Positions 14,461 through 22,998 of a stretch of DNA of 45,929 bases are shown here, piece after piece. Both the position numbers and the translations under genes were made by a program. Each line of letters opens with the position of its first letter. Position 1 is the stretch's first letter. The notes under the pieces are model-generated. The model did not search any database. It was not told the DNA's origin and saw only the letters and a program-made list of their open reading frames with translations. The stretch spans positions 1 to 45,929 of the forward strand of contig DHOR01000057.1 of the NCBI GenBank assembly GCA_002409995.1, in the 5' to 3' direction. This DNA comes from Hungatella sp. UBA5385. Its GTDB lineage: Bacteria > Bacillota > Clostridia > Lachnospirales > Lachnospiraceae.

Positions 14461-14829
14461 TTATTTCTTCTTGTTTGCAACAGTCTTTCTTGGACCCTTA
14501 CGAGTTCTAGCGTTGGTCTTTGTCTTCTGACCACGAACCGGCAGGCTTTTTCTATGACGAATGCCACGGTAACAGCCAATCTCCTGAAGTCTCTTGATGT
14601 TCATAGCGATTTCTCTACGTAAATCACCTTCCACCTGCTGAGACTCAGTGATAACTCCTGCAATTCTCTTCACTTCATCATCGGTTAAATCCTTAACACG
14701 AGTGTCAGGACTAACTCCTGCTTCTGTAAGAATGCGGTTTGAACTTGTTCTACCAATACCGTAGATATAAGTTAAGCCGATCTCAACACGTTTTTCTCTT
14801 GGTAAATCAACACCTGAAATACGAGCCAT
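14461..14829 (-). CDS. rpsM: 30S ribosomal protein S13
   Basis: uS13 of the 30S head, forming bridges to the 50S subunit, 122 residues. The start MARISGVDLPREKRVEIGLTYIYG and the C-terminal GIRHRKSLPVRGQKTKTNARTRKG are canonical. The helix-two-turn-helix segment RTSSNRIL is near 29-36. GGAGG lies 12 nt upstream of the ATG. Between rpmJ and rpsK. Confidence 0.98.
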   Translation of the reverse strand: MARISGVDLPREKRVEIGLTYIYGIGRTSSNRILTEAGVSPDTRVKDLTDDEVKRIAGVITESQQVEGDLRREIAMNIKRLQEIGCYRGIRHRKSLPVRGQKTKTNARTRKGPRKTVANKKK

Positions 14830-14858
14830 TTGTGTATTACACCTCCATCAAATTATTA

Positions 14859-14972
14859 TTAACCTTGTCTCTGCTTATGCTTAGGATTTTCACAGATTAC
14901 TCTGATACTGCCTTTTCTCTTAATGATTTTGCATTTTTCGCAAATCGGTTTGACTGATGATCTAACCTTCAC
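14859..14972 (-). CDS. rpmJ: 50S ribosomal protein L36
   Basis: bL36, 37 residues, read directly from the sequence: MKVRSSVKPICEKC through ICENPKHKQRQG. The start is GTG with AGGAG upstream. C11, C14, C27 and H32 form the zinc ribbon, so this is the zinc-binding (C+) paralogue, often replaced by a C- form under zinc limitation. It is the first gene after an internal promoter at 15105-15133, in its usual place between infA and rpsM. Confidence 0.97.
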   Translation of the reverse strand: MKVRSSVKPICEKCKIIKRKGSIRVICENPKHKQRQG

Positions 14973-14984
14973 AGCAATTCTCCT

Positions 14985-15098
14985 TTCCGTTTTGCGTCCT
15001 TATTAGATAAGGACATCCAGGTATACCCGCAATGTGTTTTTATATAAAACCAGTGCTGCCTTTTGGGCATAATACACCCGATATTTCAACAAAGTCGC
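14985..15098 (-). promoter_or_regulatory. Leader of the rpmJ-rplQ (alpha) operon with hairpin
   Basis: About 125 nt of RNA precede rpmJ. Near its 3' end GTCCTTAT and ATAAGGAC pair perfectly around a 3-nt loop. A GTTTTATATAAAAAC element lies upstream. No known leader class was recognised. Confidence 0.45.
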
Positions 15099-15104
15099 TA
15101 TAGC

Positions 15105-15133
15105 ATTATATCACTGTTTTTATCTTATTGCAA
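15105..15133 (-). promoter_or_regulatory. Internal promoter of the rpmJ-rplQ operon
   Basis: On the - strand TTGCAA (15128-15133) and TATAAT (15105-15110) lie 17 bp apart with a TG extension (GTGATATAAT). This is a strong promoter that separates spc-type from alpha-type genes. Confidence 0.85.
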
Positions 15134-15194
15134 GCACTTTTATCCTTTTTTTATTCCGGCTTCTGCCTGACAGATACAGGCGGAGCAATTCTTA

Positions 15195-15413
15195 TTATTT
15201 ATCTCTCCAAATAATTCTTCCTTTGGTTAAATCATAAGGGGATAACTCAATTGTTACCTTGTCACCCGGTAATATACGGATATAATTCATACGAAGTTTT
15301 CCGCTGATGTGAGCAAGCACCTGATGGCCATTTTCCAGTTCTACCTGGAACATTGCGTTTGGCAGTTTCTCCACTACGGTTCCTTCAATTTCAATAACAT
15401 CTGCTTTCGACAT
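15195..15413 (-). CDS. infA: Translation initiation factor IF-1
   Basis: 72-residue OB-fold protein that binds the 30S A site and assists IF-2 and IF-3. The sequence MSKADVIEIEGTVVEKLPNA and the end YDLTKGRIIWR are canonical. It lies between the KOW-domain gene and rpmJ. About 60-90 bp downstream a GCCTG/CAGGC hairpin occurs before the internal promoter, but there is no T-run. Confidence 0.98.
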   Translation of the reverse strand: MSKADVIEIEGTVVEKLPNAMFQVELENGHQVLAHISGKLRMNYIRILPGDKVTIELSPYDLTKGRIIWRDK

Positions 15414-15464
15414 ATACTCTTACCTCCTAGATTGCCTTGTCATTCCCCTGATTCTCCAGGGGAC

Positions 15465-15731
15465 CTATTGATTTTCTCTTTTGAAACGTTTGATGAAGTA
15501 TTTGATCTCTTCATCGGCTGCAACTGCATTTTCTTTTATGAGTTCCAGGGAATACCCTTCCCTGTCTACAGGTTTCACATGCTTTTTATTCTTCTTTTTG
15601 GGCTTTTTTACAGTTCTGTATTTTCCGTCTGCCAGATATACATATTCACCAGCCTCACTTATTATTACAAAAAGATTGCCTTTATCATGACCTGCTGTTG
15701 AATAAACCAGTGATCCAATTGTTAAATTCAT
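15465..15731 (-). CDS. KOW-domain RNA-binding protein
   Basis: 88 residues. The N-terminal half (about 4-40, IGSLVYSTAGHDKGNLFVII) is a KOW/SH3-like motif of the L14e/L27e-like type. A basic stretch KKPKKKNKK (about 42-50) and an acidic/basic helical tail follow. The gene is found in this exact place, between map and infA, in many Clostridia, which suggests a ribosome-linked role, but its function is not established. It starts 9 bp after map and has good coding character. Confidence 0.85.
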   Translation of the reverse strand: MNLTIGSLVYSTAGHDKGNLFVIISEAGEYVYLADGKYRTVKKPKKKNKKHVKPVDREGYSLELIKENAVAADEEIKYFIKRFKRENQ

Positions 15732-15740
15732 AGGTTCACC

Positions 15741-16514
15741 TCAAATACTCACATTGTCATCTGGTATAAGGCTTAATATCTCCGGCTCATCTTCTGTAAT
15801 CAGTACTGTGTTTTCATAATGGGCAGACAGCTTACCGTCCTCCGTTACCACAGTCCATTCATCAGAAAGCCATTCCACGTCAGGAGTTCCTGCATTAATC
15901 ATTGGCTCAATAGCCAGTGTCATTCCAGGCTTTAACTTAATTCCCCTTCTGCGCTGTGAAAAATTGGGAATTTCAGGACCTTCATGTAAATGTTGACCGA
16001 TTCCATGCCCTACTAAGTCTCTCACTACGCCATAACCAAAGCTTTCTGCATAAGCCTGTATTGCTGAAGATATATCATTGAGATGATTACCAGATTTTGC
16101 ATATTTAATCCCCTCAAAGAAACTTTGTTTTGTAACTTCCATGAGTTTACCTGCCTCAGGAGTGATTTCTCCGATTCCATAAGTTCTTGCTGCATCAGAG
16201 TGATATCCTTTATAGATAACACCTGCATCCAGGCTTACAATATCGCCTTCCTGCAGAACTCTGTTCTTGCTTGGAATTCCGTGAACCACTTCATCATTAA
16301 CAGATATACAGATAGAAGCAGGATAACCATTGTAATTCAAAAAAGAAGGAATACAGCCATAGCTTCGAATAATCTCTTCCCCCAGGTGATCAATATCCCA
16401 GGTGGTCATTCCAGGCTTTAAGGCCTTTTTCAGCTCGTCATGAGTGATGGCGAGAATTCTTCCGGCCTCTTTCATAAGAGCAATTTCTCTTGCAGATTTA
16501 ATCGTAACTGACAT
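15741..16514 (-). CDS. map: Methionine aminopeptidase, type I
   Basis: Removes the N-terminal methionine from nascent proteins. 257 residues, single-domain type Ia form without an N-terminal zinc extension. Metal ligands are visible: D96 (SLDAG), D107 (HSDAART), H170 (VGHGIG), E203 (AIEPM) and E234 (HYENT). The start MSVTIKSAREIALMKEAG is normal for the family. It begins 3 bp after the adk stop codon, so the two are co-translated, and it is followed by the KOW gene. Confidence 0.97.
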   Translation of the reverse strand: MSVTIKSAREIALMKEAGRILAITHDELKKALKPGMTTWDIDHLGEEIIRSYGCIPSFLNYNGYPASICISVNDEVVHGIPSKNRVLQEGDIVSLDAGVIYKGYHSDAARTYGIGEITPEAGKLMEVTKQSFFEGIKYAKSGNHLNDISSAIQAYAESFGYGVVRDLVGHGIGQHLHEGPEIPNFSQRRRGIKLKPGMTLAIEPMINAGTPDVEWLSDEWTVVTEDGKLSAHYENTVLITEDEPEILSLIPDDNVSI

Positions 16515-16517
16515 AAA

Positions 16518-17162
16518 CTAAACTCCTAAAACGGCGGTAATGTCATTAAACACCAGATTCATATCCTGTGTTCCATCCACACTTGTTAGCACGCCGGCTT
16601 TCTTGTAATAGTCAATCAGAGGCTTCGTCTGATCGTGATATACGGTCAGGCGCTTTTTCACGGTTTCCGGCTTATCATCATCTCTTAAAACAAGCTTTTC
16701 ACCGCACACATCGCAGATCCCTTCATTCTTACTGGGATTATGAACAATATGATATGTAGCACCACAGGACAGACAGGCTCGGCGTCCGGACATTCTCTTA
16801 ATAATGTTCTCATCCGGTACGTCTACATTGATTGCAGAGTCAATTTTTTGTCCTCTCTCTAAAAGGGCATTGGTCAGACTCTCCGCCTGCGGAATTGTTC
16901 TTGGAAAACCATCAAGCACATAGCCATTTTTACAGTCTTCCTTCTGAATTCGATCCATAAGCATTCCTATGGTAAGCTCATCAGGAACCAGACCTCCCTG
17001 GTCTATATATCCCTTAGCTTTCATTCCTAATTCTGTGCCTTCTTTAATGTTTGAGCGAAAAATATCTCCTGTTGAAACATGTGGTATCTGATACTTTTCA
17101 GCAATCTTTTTTGCCTGAGTACCTTTCCCGGCACCCGGGGCGCCTAACATGATAATCTTCAT
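16518..17162 (-). CDS. adk: Adenylate kinase
   Basis: Interconverts ATP and AMP with two ADP. 214 residues, long form. The P-loop GAPGAGKGT is at 7-15. The DGFPRT motif follows near 84. The LID domain (about 126-162) carries C-x2-C (CLSCG) and C-x2-C (CDVCG), a structural zinc site typical of Gram-positive enzymes. GGAGGG precedes the ATG. It lies between secY and map as in most Firmicutes, preceded by a long intercistronic hairpin. Confidence 0.98.
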   Translation of the reverse strand: MKIIMLGAPGAGKGTQAKKIAEKYQIPHVSTGDIFRSNIKEGTELGMKAKGYIDQGGLVPDELTIGMLMDRIQKEDCKNGYVLDGFPRTIPQAESLTNALLERGQKIDSAINVDVPDENIIKRMSGRRACLSCGATYHIVHNPSKNEGICDVCGEKLVLRDDDKPETVKKRLTVYHDQTKPLIDYYKKAGVLTSVDGTQDMNLVFNDITAVLGV

Positions 17163-17190
17163 CAGCAGTCCCTCCTGGTTTCCTTATGAT

Positions 17191-17243
17191 AACACAAAGC
17201 CCAAGAGAAACACGCATGGTTTACGTGTTTCTCTTGGTGTGTT
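17191..17243 (-). other. Long intercistronic hairpin between secY and adk
   Basis: CCAAGAGAAACACG at 17201-17214 pairs perfectly with 17224-17237 around a 9-nt loop. AACACA/TGTGTT (17191-17196 with 17238-17243) extends the stem across a 4-nt bulge. It begins right after the secY stop. On the - strand there is no T-run, so an RNA-stability or processing element is more likely than a terminator. Confidence 0.6.
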
Positions 17244-17244
17244 A

Positions 17245-18564
17245 TTAATCGTTTAAAAATCCCTTATAATAACGTACAAGCATCTGAGATTCAATCGCCT
17301 TAATCGTTTCAAGAATAACGCTTGAAATAATGATCAAAGATGTACCACCAAAGGAAAGACGGCTTACATTAAAGAGGCCGGAAACCATAATTGGAATGAT
17401 ACAGATTACGATCAGACCACATGCACCAATAAATACGATATAGTTCAATATAGAATTAAGATAATCGCTGGTTGGCTTACCTGGGCGGATGCCTGGGATA
17501 AAGCCGCCTGACTTCTTCATGTTATTGGCTACTTCAAGCGGATTAAATGTAATCGATGTATAGAAGTATGCAAATGCGATGATCAGGGCAATATAGATTA
17601 TCATACCAACAGAATATATCGGTTGATCCAGCTTAAACCAACTGGATGAGTTAAGCATCATAAGGATTTTCCCGCCAATGCTGGTGTAATCTACGTTCTT
17701 AAAGAACTGAGCGATTACTACAGGGAATGACATAATAGAAGAAGCGAAGATAACCGGAATAACACCGGCTGTATTCACTTTTAATGGTATATTGGAAGAC
17801 TGACCTCCTACCATTTTCCTTCCCTGCATCTTTTTGGAATATTGGACTGGGATTCTTCTTTCTCCGTCCTGAAGTACAATAACAAATATTACGATTGCCA
17901 CAATAACTACTGCAATAATAATCGCTGCAATCACTGCCTTGGCAACAGATCTACCAAATATAAATCTGTAATAAAGAGTCATCATATCGGAAGGAAGACT
18001 GGAAAGAATGTTAACTAACAAGACGATGGAAATACCATTGCCCACACCCTTTTCAGTGATTCGCTCACCAATCCACATAAGAAGAGCACTACCTGCTGTC
18101 ATTGTAGTAACAGCCATAATAATACTCATAGTATTATACACTTTCAGCAGTCCCTGACCGCCGAATCCTACTGCCATAGCAATGGATTCGATTAAAGCCA
18201 GAGCAACTGTAATATAACGGGTGTATTCTGCAATCTTTTTTCTTCCGTCTTCTCCATCTTTTTGCATCTCCTCCAGCTTCGGAATCGCAATGGTCAGAAG
18301 CTGCATAATGATAGAAGATGTAATATATGGGGTGATGCTCAGGGCGAATACTGACATATTGGTAAATGAACTACCAGTCATGGCATTGAAAAAACCAAAA
18401 GCGTCATTATTCTGCTGAGCAAAAAAGTTCTTGAAAAAGCCTGTTTCAACTCCTGGAATCGGTAATTGAGAACCGAATCTGATAACCACCAGCATCATGA
18501 ACGTATACAGAAGTTTCTTTCTGATGTCCTTGATCTTGAATGCATTACGGAGTGTTTTTAACAT
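17245..18564 (-). CDS. secY: Preprotein translocase subunit SecY
   Basis: Protein-conducting channel of the Sec translocon, 439 residues, ten hydrophobic segments. The plug region and helix 2 follow the N-terminal amphipathic stretch (FKIKDIRKKLLYTF). Family signatures are SITPYITSSIIMQLL (near 75-89), GERRIPVQYSKKM (near 233) and FNPLEVANNMKKSGGFIPGIRPG (near 340), the latter covering the cytosolic loop that contacts ribosome and SecA. It begins 1 bp after the rplO stop, the classical coupling in the spc operon. Confidence 0.98.
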   Translation of the reverse strand: MLKTLRNAFKIKDIRKKLLYTFMMLVVIRFGSQLPIPGVETGFFKNFFAQQNNDAFGFFNAMTGSSFTNMSVFALSITPYITSSIIMQLLTIAIPKLEEMQKDGEDGRKKIAEYTRYITVALALIESIAMAVGFGGQGLLKVYNTMSIIMAVTTMTAGSALLMWIGERITEKGVGNGISIVLLVNILSSLPSDMMTLYYRFIFGRSVAKAVIAAIIIAVVIVAIVIFVIVLQDGERRIPVQYSKKMQGRKMVGGQSSNIPLKVNTAGVIPVIFASSIMSFPVVIAQFFKNVDYTSIGGKILMMLNSSSWFKLDQPIYSVGMIIYIALIIAFAYFYTSITFNPLEVANNMKKSGGFIPGIRPGKPTSDYLNSILNYIVFIGACGLIVICIIPIMVSGLFNVSRLSFGGTSLIIISSVILETIKAIESQMLVRYYKGFLND

Positions 18565-18565
18565 A

Positions 18566-19006
18566 TTAGATCACCTCGCAGGTTCCACCTAAAGCTTCGA
18601 TTTTGGTCTTAGCGCCTTCGCTGAAAGCATCTACCTTTACTGTAAGCTTTTTGGTTAATTCTCCGTTTCCTAGGATCTTAACGCCATCGCGGGGATTCTT
18701 AACTACACCGCTCTCTAACAGAGTTTCAACAGTAACTACTGCACCATTGTCAAACTTCTCTAATTCATGAACATTGATCCCAACAATAACTTTTGTATTT
18801 CTATTGGTAAAGCCTCTTTTAGGAATACGTCTGTATAAAGGCATCTGACCGCCTTCGAAACCTAGTCTAGGAGCACCTGAACGTGCTTTCTGTCCTTTAT
18901 GGCCCTTACCGGCTGTTTTGCCGTTACCTGAACCATGTCCACGGCCTCTTCTGAAATTGTCACTGTGTTTAGAACCTTCAGCAGGCTGTAAATTTGATAA
19001 ATCCAT
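18566..19006 (-). CDS. rplO: 50S ribosomal protein L15
   Basis: uL15, 146 residues. The Gly/Arg-rich N-terminus (RRGRGHGSGNGKTAGKGHKGQKAR) and the GFEGGQMPLYRRIPKRGF motif are diagnostic of this late-assembly 50S protein. Stop codon almost abuts the secY start. Confidence 0.98.
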   Translation of the reverse strand: MDLSNLQPAEGSKHSDNFRRGRGHGSGNGKTAGKGHKGQKARSGAPRLGFEGGQMPLYRRIPKRGFTNRNTKVIVGINVHELEKFDNGAVVTVETLLESGVVKNPRDGVKILGNGELTKKLTVKVDAFSEGAKTKIEALGGTCEVI

Positions 19007-19031
19007 CGTTGCACCTCCTTACTGTTTTTTC

Positions 19032-19214
19032 TTATACTTCTTCAACTTTTACTAAATGTCTAACATTTTGGATCATGCCTCTTACTGCGTTGTTATCTGG
19101 CATCTCAACTGTCTTATAGAGTTTTCTCAAACCTAAAGCTTCTACAGTTGCTTTATGCTTAGGAACAGCGCCGATCGGGGATTTTACCAATGTGATTTTT
19201 AATTTATCTGCCAT
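19032..19214 (-). CDS. rpmD: 50S ribosomal protein L30
   Basis: uL30, 60 residues, bacterial short form. LKITLVKSPIGAVPKHKATVEALGLRK covers the family signature. Located between rpsE and rplO as in most bacteria. The ATG follows an AAGGAGG-like site. Confidence 0.97.
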   Translation of the reverse strand: MADKLKITLVKSPIGAVPKHKATVEALGLRKLYKTVEMPDNNAVRGMIQNVRHLVKVEEV

Positions 19215-19229
19215 TTTTCATTATCCTCC

Positions 19230-19739
19230 TTAGCCTAAAATCTCTTCTACAGATTTGCCGCGAAGTCTTGCAACTTCCTCAGGAGTTTTTAACTGAGTTA
19301 ATCCCTGGATTGTAGCTAAAACTACGTTAGTTTTATTGTTGGAACCTAAGGATTTTGTACGGATATTTCTGATACCTGCAAGCTCTACTACTGCACGAAC
19401 AGGACCACCGGCAATTGCACCTGTACCTTCAGGAGCTCTCTTAAGCAGAACGGAAGCACTTCCGAATCTACCTGTTAAATCATGAGGAATACTGTTGTTC
19501 TCATCCATAGGAATGGTAACCATATTCTTCACTGCAGCCTCTTTTGCTTTACGAATTGCTTCTGGAACTTCTCCGGCTTTACCAAGGCCAGCACCTACAT
19601 GACCATTGCCATCACCTACGACTACTAAAGCAGAGAATCTCATGGTACGTCCACCTTTTACGGTTTTTGCTACACGTTTGATAGCAACTACTCTGTCGTT
19701 TAATTCCATTTGACTTGAATCAATAAAAGTACGTTTCAC
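19230..19739 (-). CDS. rpsE: 30S ribosomal protein S5
   Basis: uS5, 169 residues, at the mRNA entry side, important for decoding fidelity. The N-terminal dsRBD-like domain has DRVVAIKRVAKTVKGGRTMRFSALVVVGDGNG (about 15-46), and the C-terminal domain has PEGTGAIAGGPVRAVVELAG. Between rplR and rpmD. Confidence 0.98.
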   Translation of the reverse strand: MKRTFIDSSQMELNDRVVAIKRVAKTVKGGRTMRFSALVVVGDGNGHVGAGLGKAGEVPEAIRKAKEAAVKNMVTIPMDENNSIPHDLTGRFGSASVLLKRAPEGTGAIAGGPVRAVVELAGIRNIRTKSLGSNNKTNVVLATIQGLTQLKTPEEVARLRGKSVEEILG

Positions 19740-19758
19740 GTTGTCATTCTCCTCTCTA

Positions 19759-20127
19759 TTAGAATTCCAGACCAGCTTCTCTTGCTGCGTCTGCTAATGC
19801 CTGAACTTTACCCTGATATATGAAACCGCCTCTATCAAAGACAACTTCTTTAATCCCTTTTTCAAGAGCTTTTTTGGCAATTACGGTACCTACATATGCT
19901 GCGGCATCAACGTCGTTAGTTTTCTTTAATTCAGCTTTTACATCTTTCTCAACTGTAGATGCAGCGACTAAAGTTTTACCAACTGTATCGTCAATAATTT
20001 GAGCATACATATGATTATTACTTCTAAATACAGCTAAACGTGGTCTTTCTGCAGTGCCTGCAAAACGATTACGTAATCTGTTGTGTTTTTTAACACGAAC
20101 TTCGCTTCTTGACTGTTTGTTAACCAT
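19759..20127 (-). CDS. rplR: 50S ribosomal protein L18
   Basis: uL18, 5S rRNA-binding protein, 122 residues. RLRNRFAGTAERPRLAVFRSNNHMYAQIIDD and the C-terminal FDRGGFIYQGKVQALADAAREAGLEF are canonical. It lies 17 bp after rplF. Confidence 0.98.
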   Translation of the reverse strand: MVNKQSRSEVRVKKHNRLRNRFAGTAERPRLAVFRSNNHMYAQIIDDTVGKTLVAASTVEKDVKAELKKTNDVDAAAYVGTVIAKKALEKGIKEVVFDRGGFIYQGKVQALADAAREAGLEF

Positions 20128-20144
20128 CTTTACACTCTCCTTAA

Positions 20145-20687
20145 TTATTTCTTACCAGTCTTACCAACTTTACGTCTGATAACTTCGTCAGCATACTTAA
20201 TACCTTTGCCCTTATAAGGCTCAGGTCTTCTCTTGTCTCTGATTTCAGCAGCGTACTGGCCAACTTTTTCTTTATCGATACCTTTAATAATGATGACGTT
20301 CTGTCCTTCCATTGTGGACTCAACACCGTCAGGATCTTCCATCTCAACCGGATGAGAATATCCCAGAGAAAGAACCAGTTTCTTACCCTGCTTTGATGCT
20401 CTGTAACCTACACCATTGATTTCCAGTTTCTTCTCATAACCATCGGTAACACCAACGATCATGTTATTAATTAATGTTCTTGTAAGACCGTGAAGAGATT
20501 TCATCTTCTTTAAATCGTTAGGTCTTGTAACGACAATACTTCCATCTTCTTCTTTAATAGTAAGTTCAGATGGTAAAACTCTCTCAAGAGTTCCCTTAGG
20601 ACCTTTTACAGTCACTTTATTATTTTCTGCGATTGAAACAGTTACGCCTGCTGGAATCGCGATAGGCATTCTTCCAATACGTGACAT
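20145..20687 (-). CDS. rplF: 50S ribosomal protein L6
   Basis: uL6, 180 residues, near the factor-binding site. The correct start is the ATG at 20687 (MSRIGRMPIAIPAGV), which follows AAGGAGG; a longer open frame upstream is not the start. The C-terminal signature PEPYKGKGIKYADEVIRRKVGK is complete. The 67-bp gap after rpsH contains a GGATC-rich hairpin (AAGGATC/GATCCTT, about 20711-20730). Confidence 0.98.
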   Translation of the reverse strand: MSRIGRMPIAIPAGVTVSIAENNKVTVKGPKGTLERVLPSELTIKEEDGSIVVTRPNDLKKMKSLHGLTRTLINNMIVGVTDGYEKKLEINGVGYRASKQGKKLVLSLGYSHPVEMEDPDGVESTMEGQNVIIIKGIDKEKVGQYAAEIRDKRRPEPYKGKGIKYADEVIRRKVGKTGKK

Positions 20688-20754
20688 GCCGTATACCTCC
20701 TTAAATTTTCGGAAGGATCCTGTGATCCTTCTGTTTTCAGATGCTTTTAAATAC

Positions 20755-21156
20755 CTACCATACAAATGCTAATACTTCTCCGCCAACGCCTAACTGACGA
20801 GCTGCCTTGTCAGTAATAACGCCCTGGTTTGTAGAAATAATAGCGATTCCTAAACCGCCGAGTACTTTAGGTAACTCCTCCTTGTTTGCGTATACACGTA
20901 AACCTGGTTTGGAGATTCTCTTAATACCTGTAATGATTTTTTCGTTTTTGTCCTTGCCGTATTTTAAGGTGATTCTAATTGACTGGAATGCACCGTCTTC
21001 TACAACGTCAAATTTCTTAACGTAACCCTCTTTCACAAGGATATCAGCAATAGCCAATTTCATCTTGGATGAAGGTATATCTACTGTATCATGTTTAGCA
21101 GTATTGGCATTACGGATTCTCGTAAGCATATCTGCAATTGGATCGCTCATTGTCAT
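20755..21156 (-). CDS. rpsH: 30S ribosomal protein S8
   Basis: uS8, 133 residues, a central 16S rRNA-binding protein. DPIADMLTRIRNAN at the N-terminus and STNQGVITDKAARQLGVGGEVLAFVW at the C-terminus are canonical. ATG at 21156 chosen because GGAGG lies nine bases upstream; a second ATG two codons later (MSDP) is possible. Between rpsN and rplF. Confidence 0.98.
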   Translation of the reverse strand: MTMSDPIADMLTRIRNANTAKHDTVDIPSSKMKLAIADILVKEGYVKKFDVVEDGAFQSIRITLKYGKDKNEKIITGIKRISKPGLRVYANKEELPKVLGGLGIAIISTNQGVITDKAARQLGVGGEVLAFVW

Positions 21157-21180
21157 TTTGAATTGCCTCCTTCCTAATTT

Positions 21181-21366
21181 TTACCAGCTTGCTTTCTTAA
21201 CGCCTGGGATCTGACCTTTATATGCTAATTCACGGAAGCAGATTCTGCAAACACCGTATTTTCTTAAATAAGCATGTGGACGACCACAGATTCTGCAACG
21301 ATTGTATTCTCTTGTTGAGAATTTTGCAGGTCTCTGCTGTTTGATCTTCATTGAAGTCTTAGCCAT
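21181..21366 (-). CDS. rpsN: 30S ribosomal protein S14, zinc-binding type Z
   Basis: uS14, short 61-residue form. C-x2-C motifs CRICG and CRICF bind zinc, marking the C+ type that sits in the ribosomal operon. The rest (KFSTREYNRCRIC... LAYKGQIPGVKKASW) is canonical. Between rplE and rpsH. Confidence 0.98.
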   Translation of the reverse strand: MAKTSMKIKQQRPAKFSTREYNRCRICGRPHAYLRKYGVCRICFRELAYKGQIPGVKKASW

Positions 21367-21381
21367 GGATTATTCCTCCTA

Positions 21382-21921
21382 CTATTTTGCAAATGGCATA
21401 TTGAATAATGTCAAAAGTTCACGGGCTTCTTCGTCTGTCTTAGCGGTAGTAACAAAGATAATGTCCATACCTCTAACCTTGTCAACTTTATCGTATTCAA
21501 TTTCAGGGAAAATAAGCTGCTCTTTAACACCAAGAGCAAAGTTTCCTCTGCCATCAAATGCGTTAGGGTTAACACCTCTAAAGTCACGTACTCGTGGTAA
21601 TGCAAGATTGATCAGACGATCAGCAAACTCATACATTCTCTCGCCACGTAAGGTAACCTTACATCCGATTGCCATGCCTTCTCTGAGTTTGAAGTTAGCA
21701 ACTGATTTTTTAGCCTTTGTTAAGACAGCCTTCTGACCGGAGATGATTTCTAAATCTCTAACTGCAGAGTCTAAAATCTTGGCATTTTCCTTTGCTTCGC
21801 CAACACCCATGTTGATGACGATTTTATTTAATTTCGGAACTTCCATTGCGTTCTTATATCCGAATTTCTTAATCATAGCTTCTACGATCTCGCTCTGATA
21901 TGTTTCTTTTAATCTAGCCAA
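21382..21921 (-). CDS. rplE: 50S ribosomal protein L5
   Basis: uL5, 179 residues, binds 5S rRNA and contacts P-site tRNA. PKLNKIVINMGVGEA (about 29-43), LREGMAIGCKVTLRG and VRDFRGVNPNAFDGRGN are family signatures, with the closing VTTAKTDEEARELL. Between rplX and rpsN. Confidence 0.98.
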   Translation of the reverse strand: MARLKETYQSEIVEAMIKKFGYKNAMEVPKLNKIVINMGVGEAKENAKILDSAVRDLEIISGQKAVLTKAKKSVANFKLREGMAIGCKVTLRGERMYEFADRLINLALPRVRDFRGVNPNAFDGRGNFALGVKEQLIFPEIEYDKVDKVRGMDIIFVTTAKTDEEARELLTLFNMPFAK

Positions 21922-21941
21922 TTTTATTCCTCCTCTCCGAA

Positions 21942-22247
21942 TTAATCGATTACTTTACCTGTTGACTTAGCAACACGTACTTTTTTGCCGTCTTTTACTT
22001 CAAAGCCAACTCTTGTTGCTTTTCCGTCAACAACCAGCATTACATTGGAGATATCAAGTGCAGCTTCTCTCTGAACGATTCCGCCCTGAGGATTGCCTGC
22101 GCCTGGTTTCATATGCTTTGTAATCATGTTGCAGCCTTCAACCAGCACTTTGTTGGTCTTTGTATCTACATGAAGAACCTTGCCTTGTTTATCTTTATCT
22201 TTACCTGTGATAACCTTTACCAGGTCATCTCTTTTAATTTTATGCAC
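21942..22247 (-). CDS. rplX: 50S ribosomal protein L24
   Basis: uL24, 101 residues, assembly initiator near the exit tunnel. The KOW motif DLVKVITGKDKDKQGKVLHVD (about 8-28) is clear. The start is GTG, supported by AGGAGG nine bases upstream. Between rplN and rplE. Confidence 0.97.
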   Translation of the reverse strand: MHKIKRDDLVKVITGKDKDKQGKVLHVDTKTNKVLVEGCNMITKHMKPGAGNPQGGIVQREAALDISNVMLVVDGKATRVGFEVKDGKKVRVAKSTGKVID

Positions 22248-22261
22248 AGTCAGACACCTCC

Positions 22262-22630
22262 TTATAATACTTCGGGAGCCAGGGAAACAATTTTCATGAA
22301 CTGTTTCTCTCTGAGTTCTCTGGCAACCGGTCCAAAGATACGAGTTCCTTTTGGAGTCTTGTCATCTTTGATAATTACTGCAGCGTTCTCGTCGAACTTT
22401 ATATAAGAACCGTCTTTACGACGTGCGCCCTTAACGGTACGTACTACAACGGCCTTAACAACATCGCCCTTTTTTACAACTCCGCCTGGTGTTGCATCTT
22501 TGACGGTGGCAACGATTATATCACCAATATTAGCATATCTTCTTGTAGAGCCGCCCACAACGCGGATACAAAGTAATTCTTTCGCACCGGTATTATCGGC
22601 AACTCTTAATCTGCTTTCCTGCTGAATCAT
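22262..22630 (-). CDS. rplN: 50S ribosomal protein L14
   Basis: uL14, 122 residues, at the subunit interface and binding site of silencing factor RsfS. MIQQESRLRVADNTGAKELLCIRV and GTRIFGPVARELRE are canonical and complete. Between rpsQ and rplX. Confidence 0.98.
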   Translation of the reverse strand: MIQQESRLRVADNTGAKELLCIRVVGGSTRRYANIGDIIVATVKDATPGGVVKKGDVVKAVVVRTVKGARRKDGSYIKFDENAAVIIKDDKTPKGTRIFGPVARELREKQFMKIVSLAPEVL

Positions 22631-22656
22631 GCCTGTTACTCCTTCCTGGAAATAAT

Positions 22657-22911
22657 TTATTTCGCTCTTTCAAGAATTTCCACAAGTCTCCATCTTTTGT
22701 CTTTGGACAACGGTCTTGTTTCCATTACTTTTACTGTATCGCCCATATTACATTCGTTGTTTTCATCATGAGCTTTTAACTTATAAGTTCTTTTAACGAT
22801 CTTACCGTATAATGGGTGTTCTACACGATGCTCGATAGCAACAACCACGGTTTTATCCATCTTATTGCTTACAACCTTACCAGTACGGGTTTTTCTAAGA
22901 TTTCTTTCCAC
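22657..22911 (-). CDS. rpsQ: 30S ribosomal protein S17
   Basis: uS17, OB-fold primary 16S rRNA binder, 84 residues. RKTRTGKVVSNKMDKTVVVAIE and ETRPLSKDKRWRLVEILE are diagnostic. The ATG follows AAGGAG. The 87-bp gap to rpmC contains a CACACAC/GTGTGTG hairpin (CACACAGTCGTGTGTG). Confidence 0.97.
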   Translation of the reverse strand: MERNLRKTRTGKVVSNKMDKTVVVAIEHRVEHPLYGKIVKRTYKLKAHDENNECNMGDTVKVMETRPLSKDKRWRLVEILERAK

Positions 22912-22998
22912 GTTAGATTTACTCCTTTCAGGATATCTATTTATTCCATAAGTTTACACACAGTCGTGTGTGTCATGTTTTGTAAAAATACTCACTGC

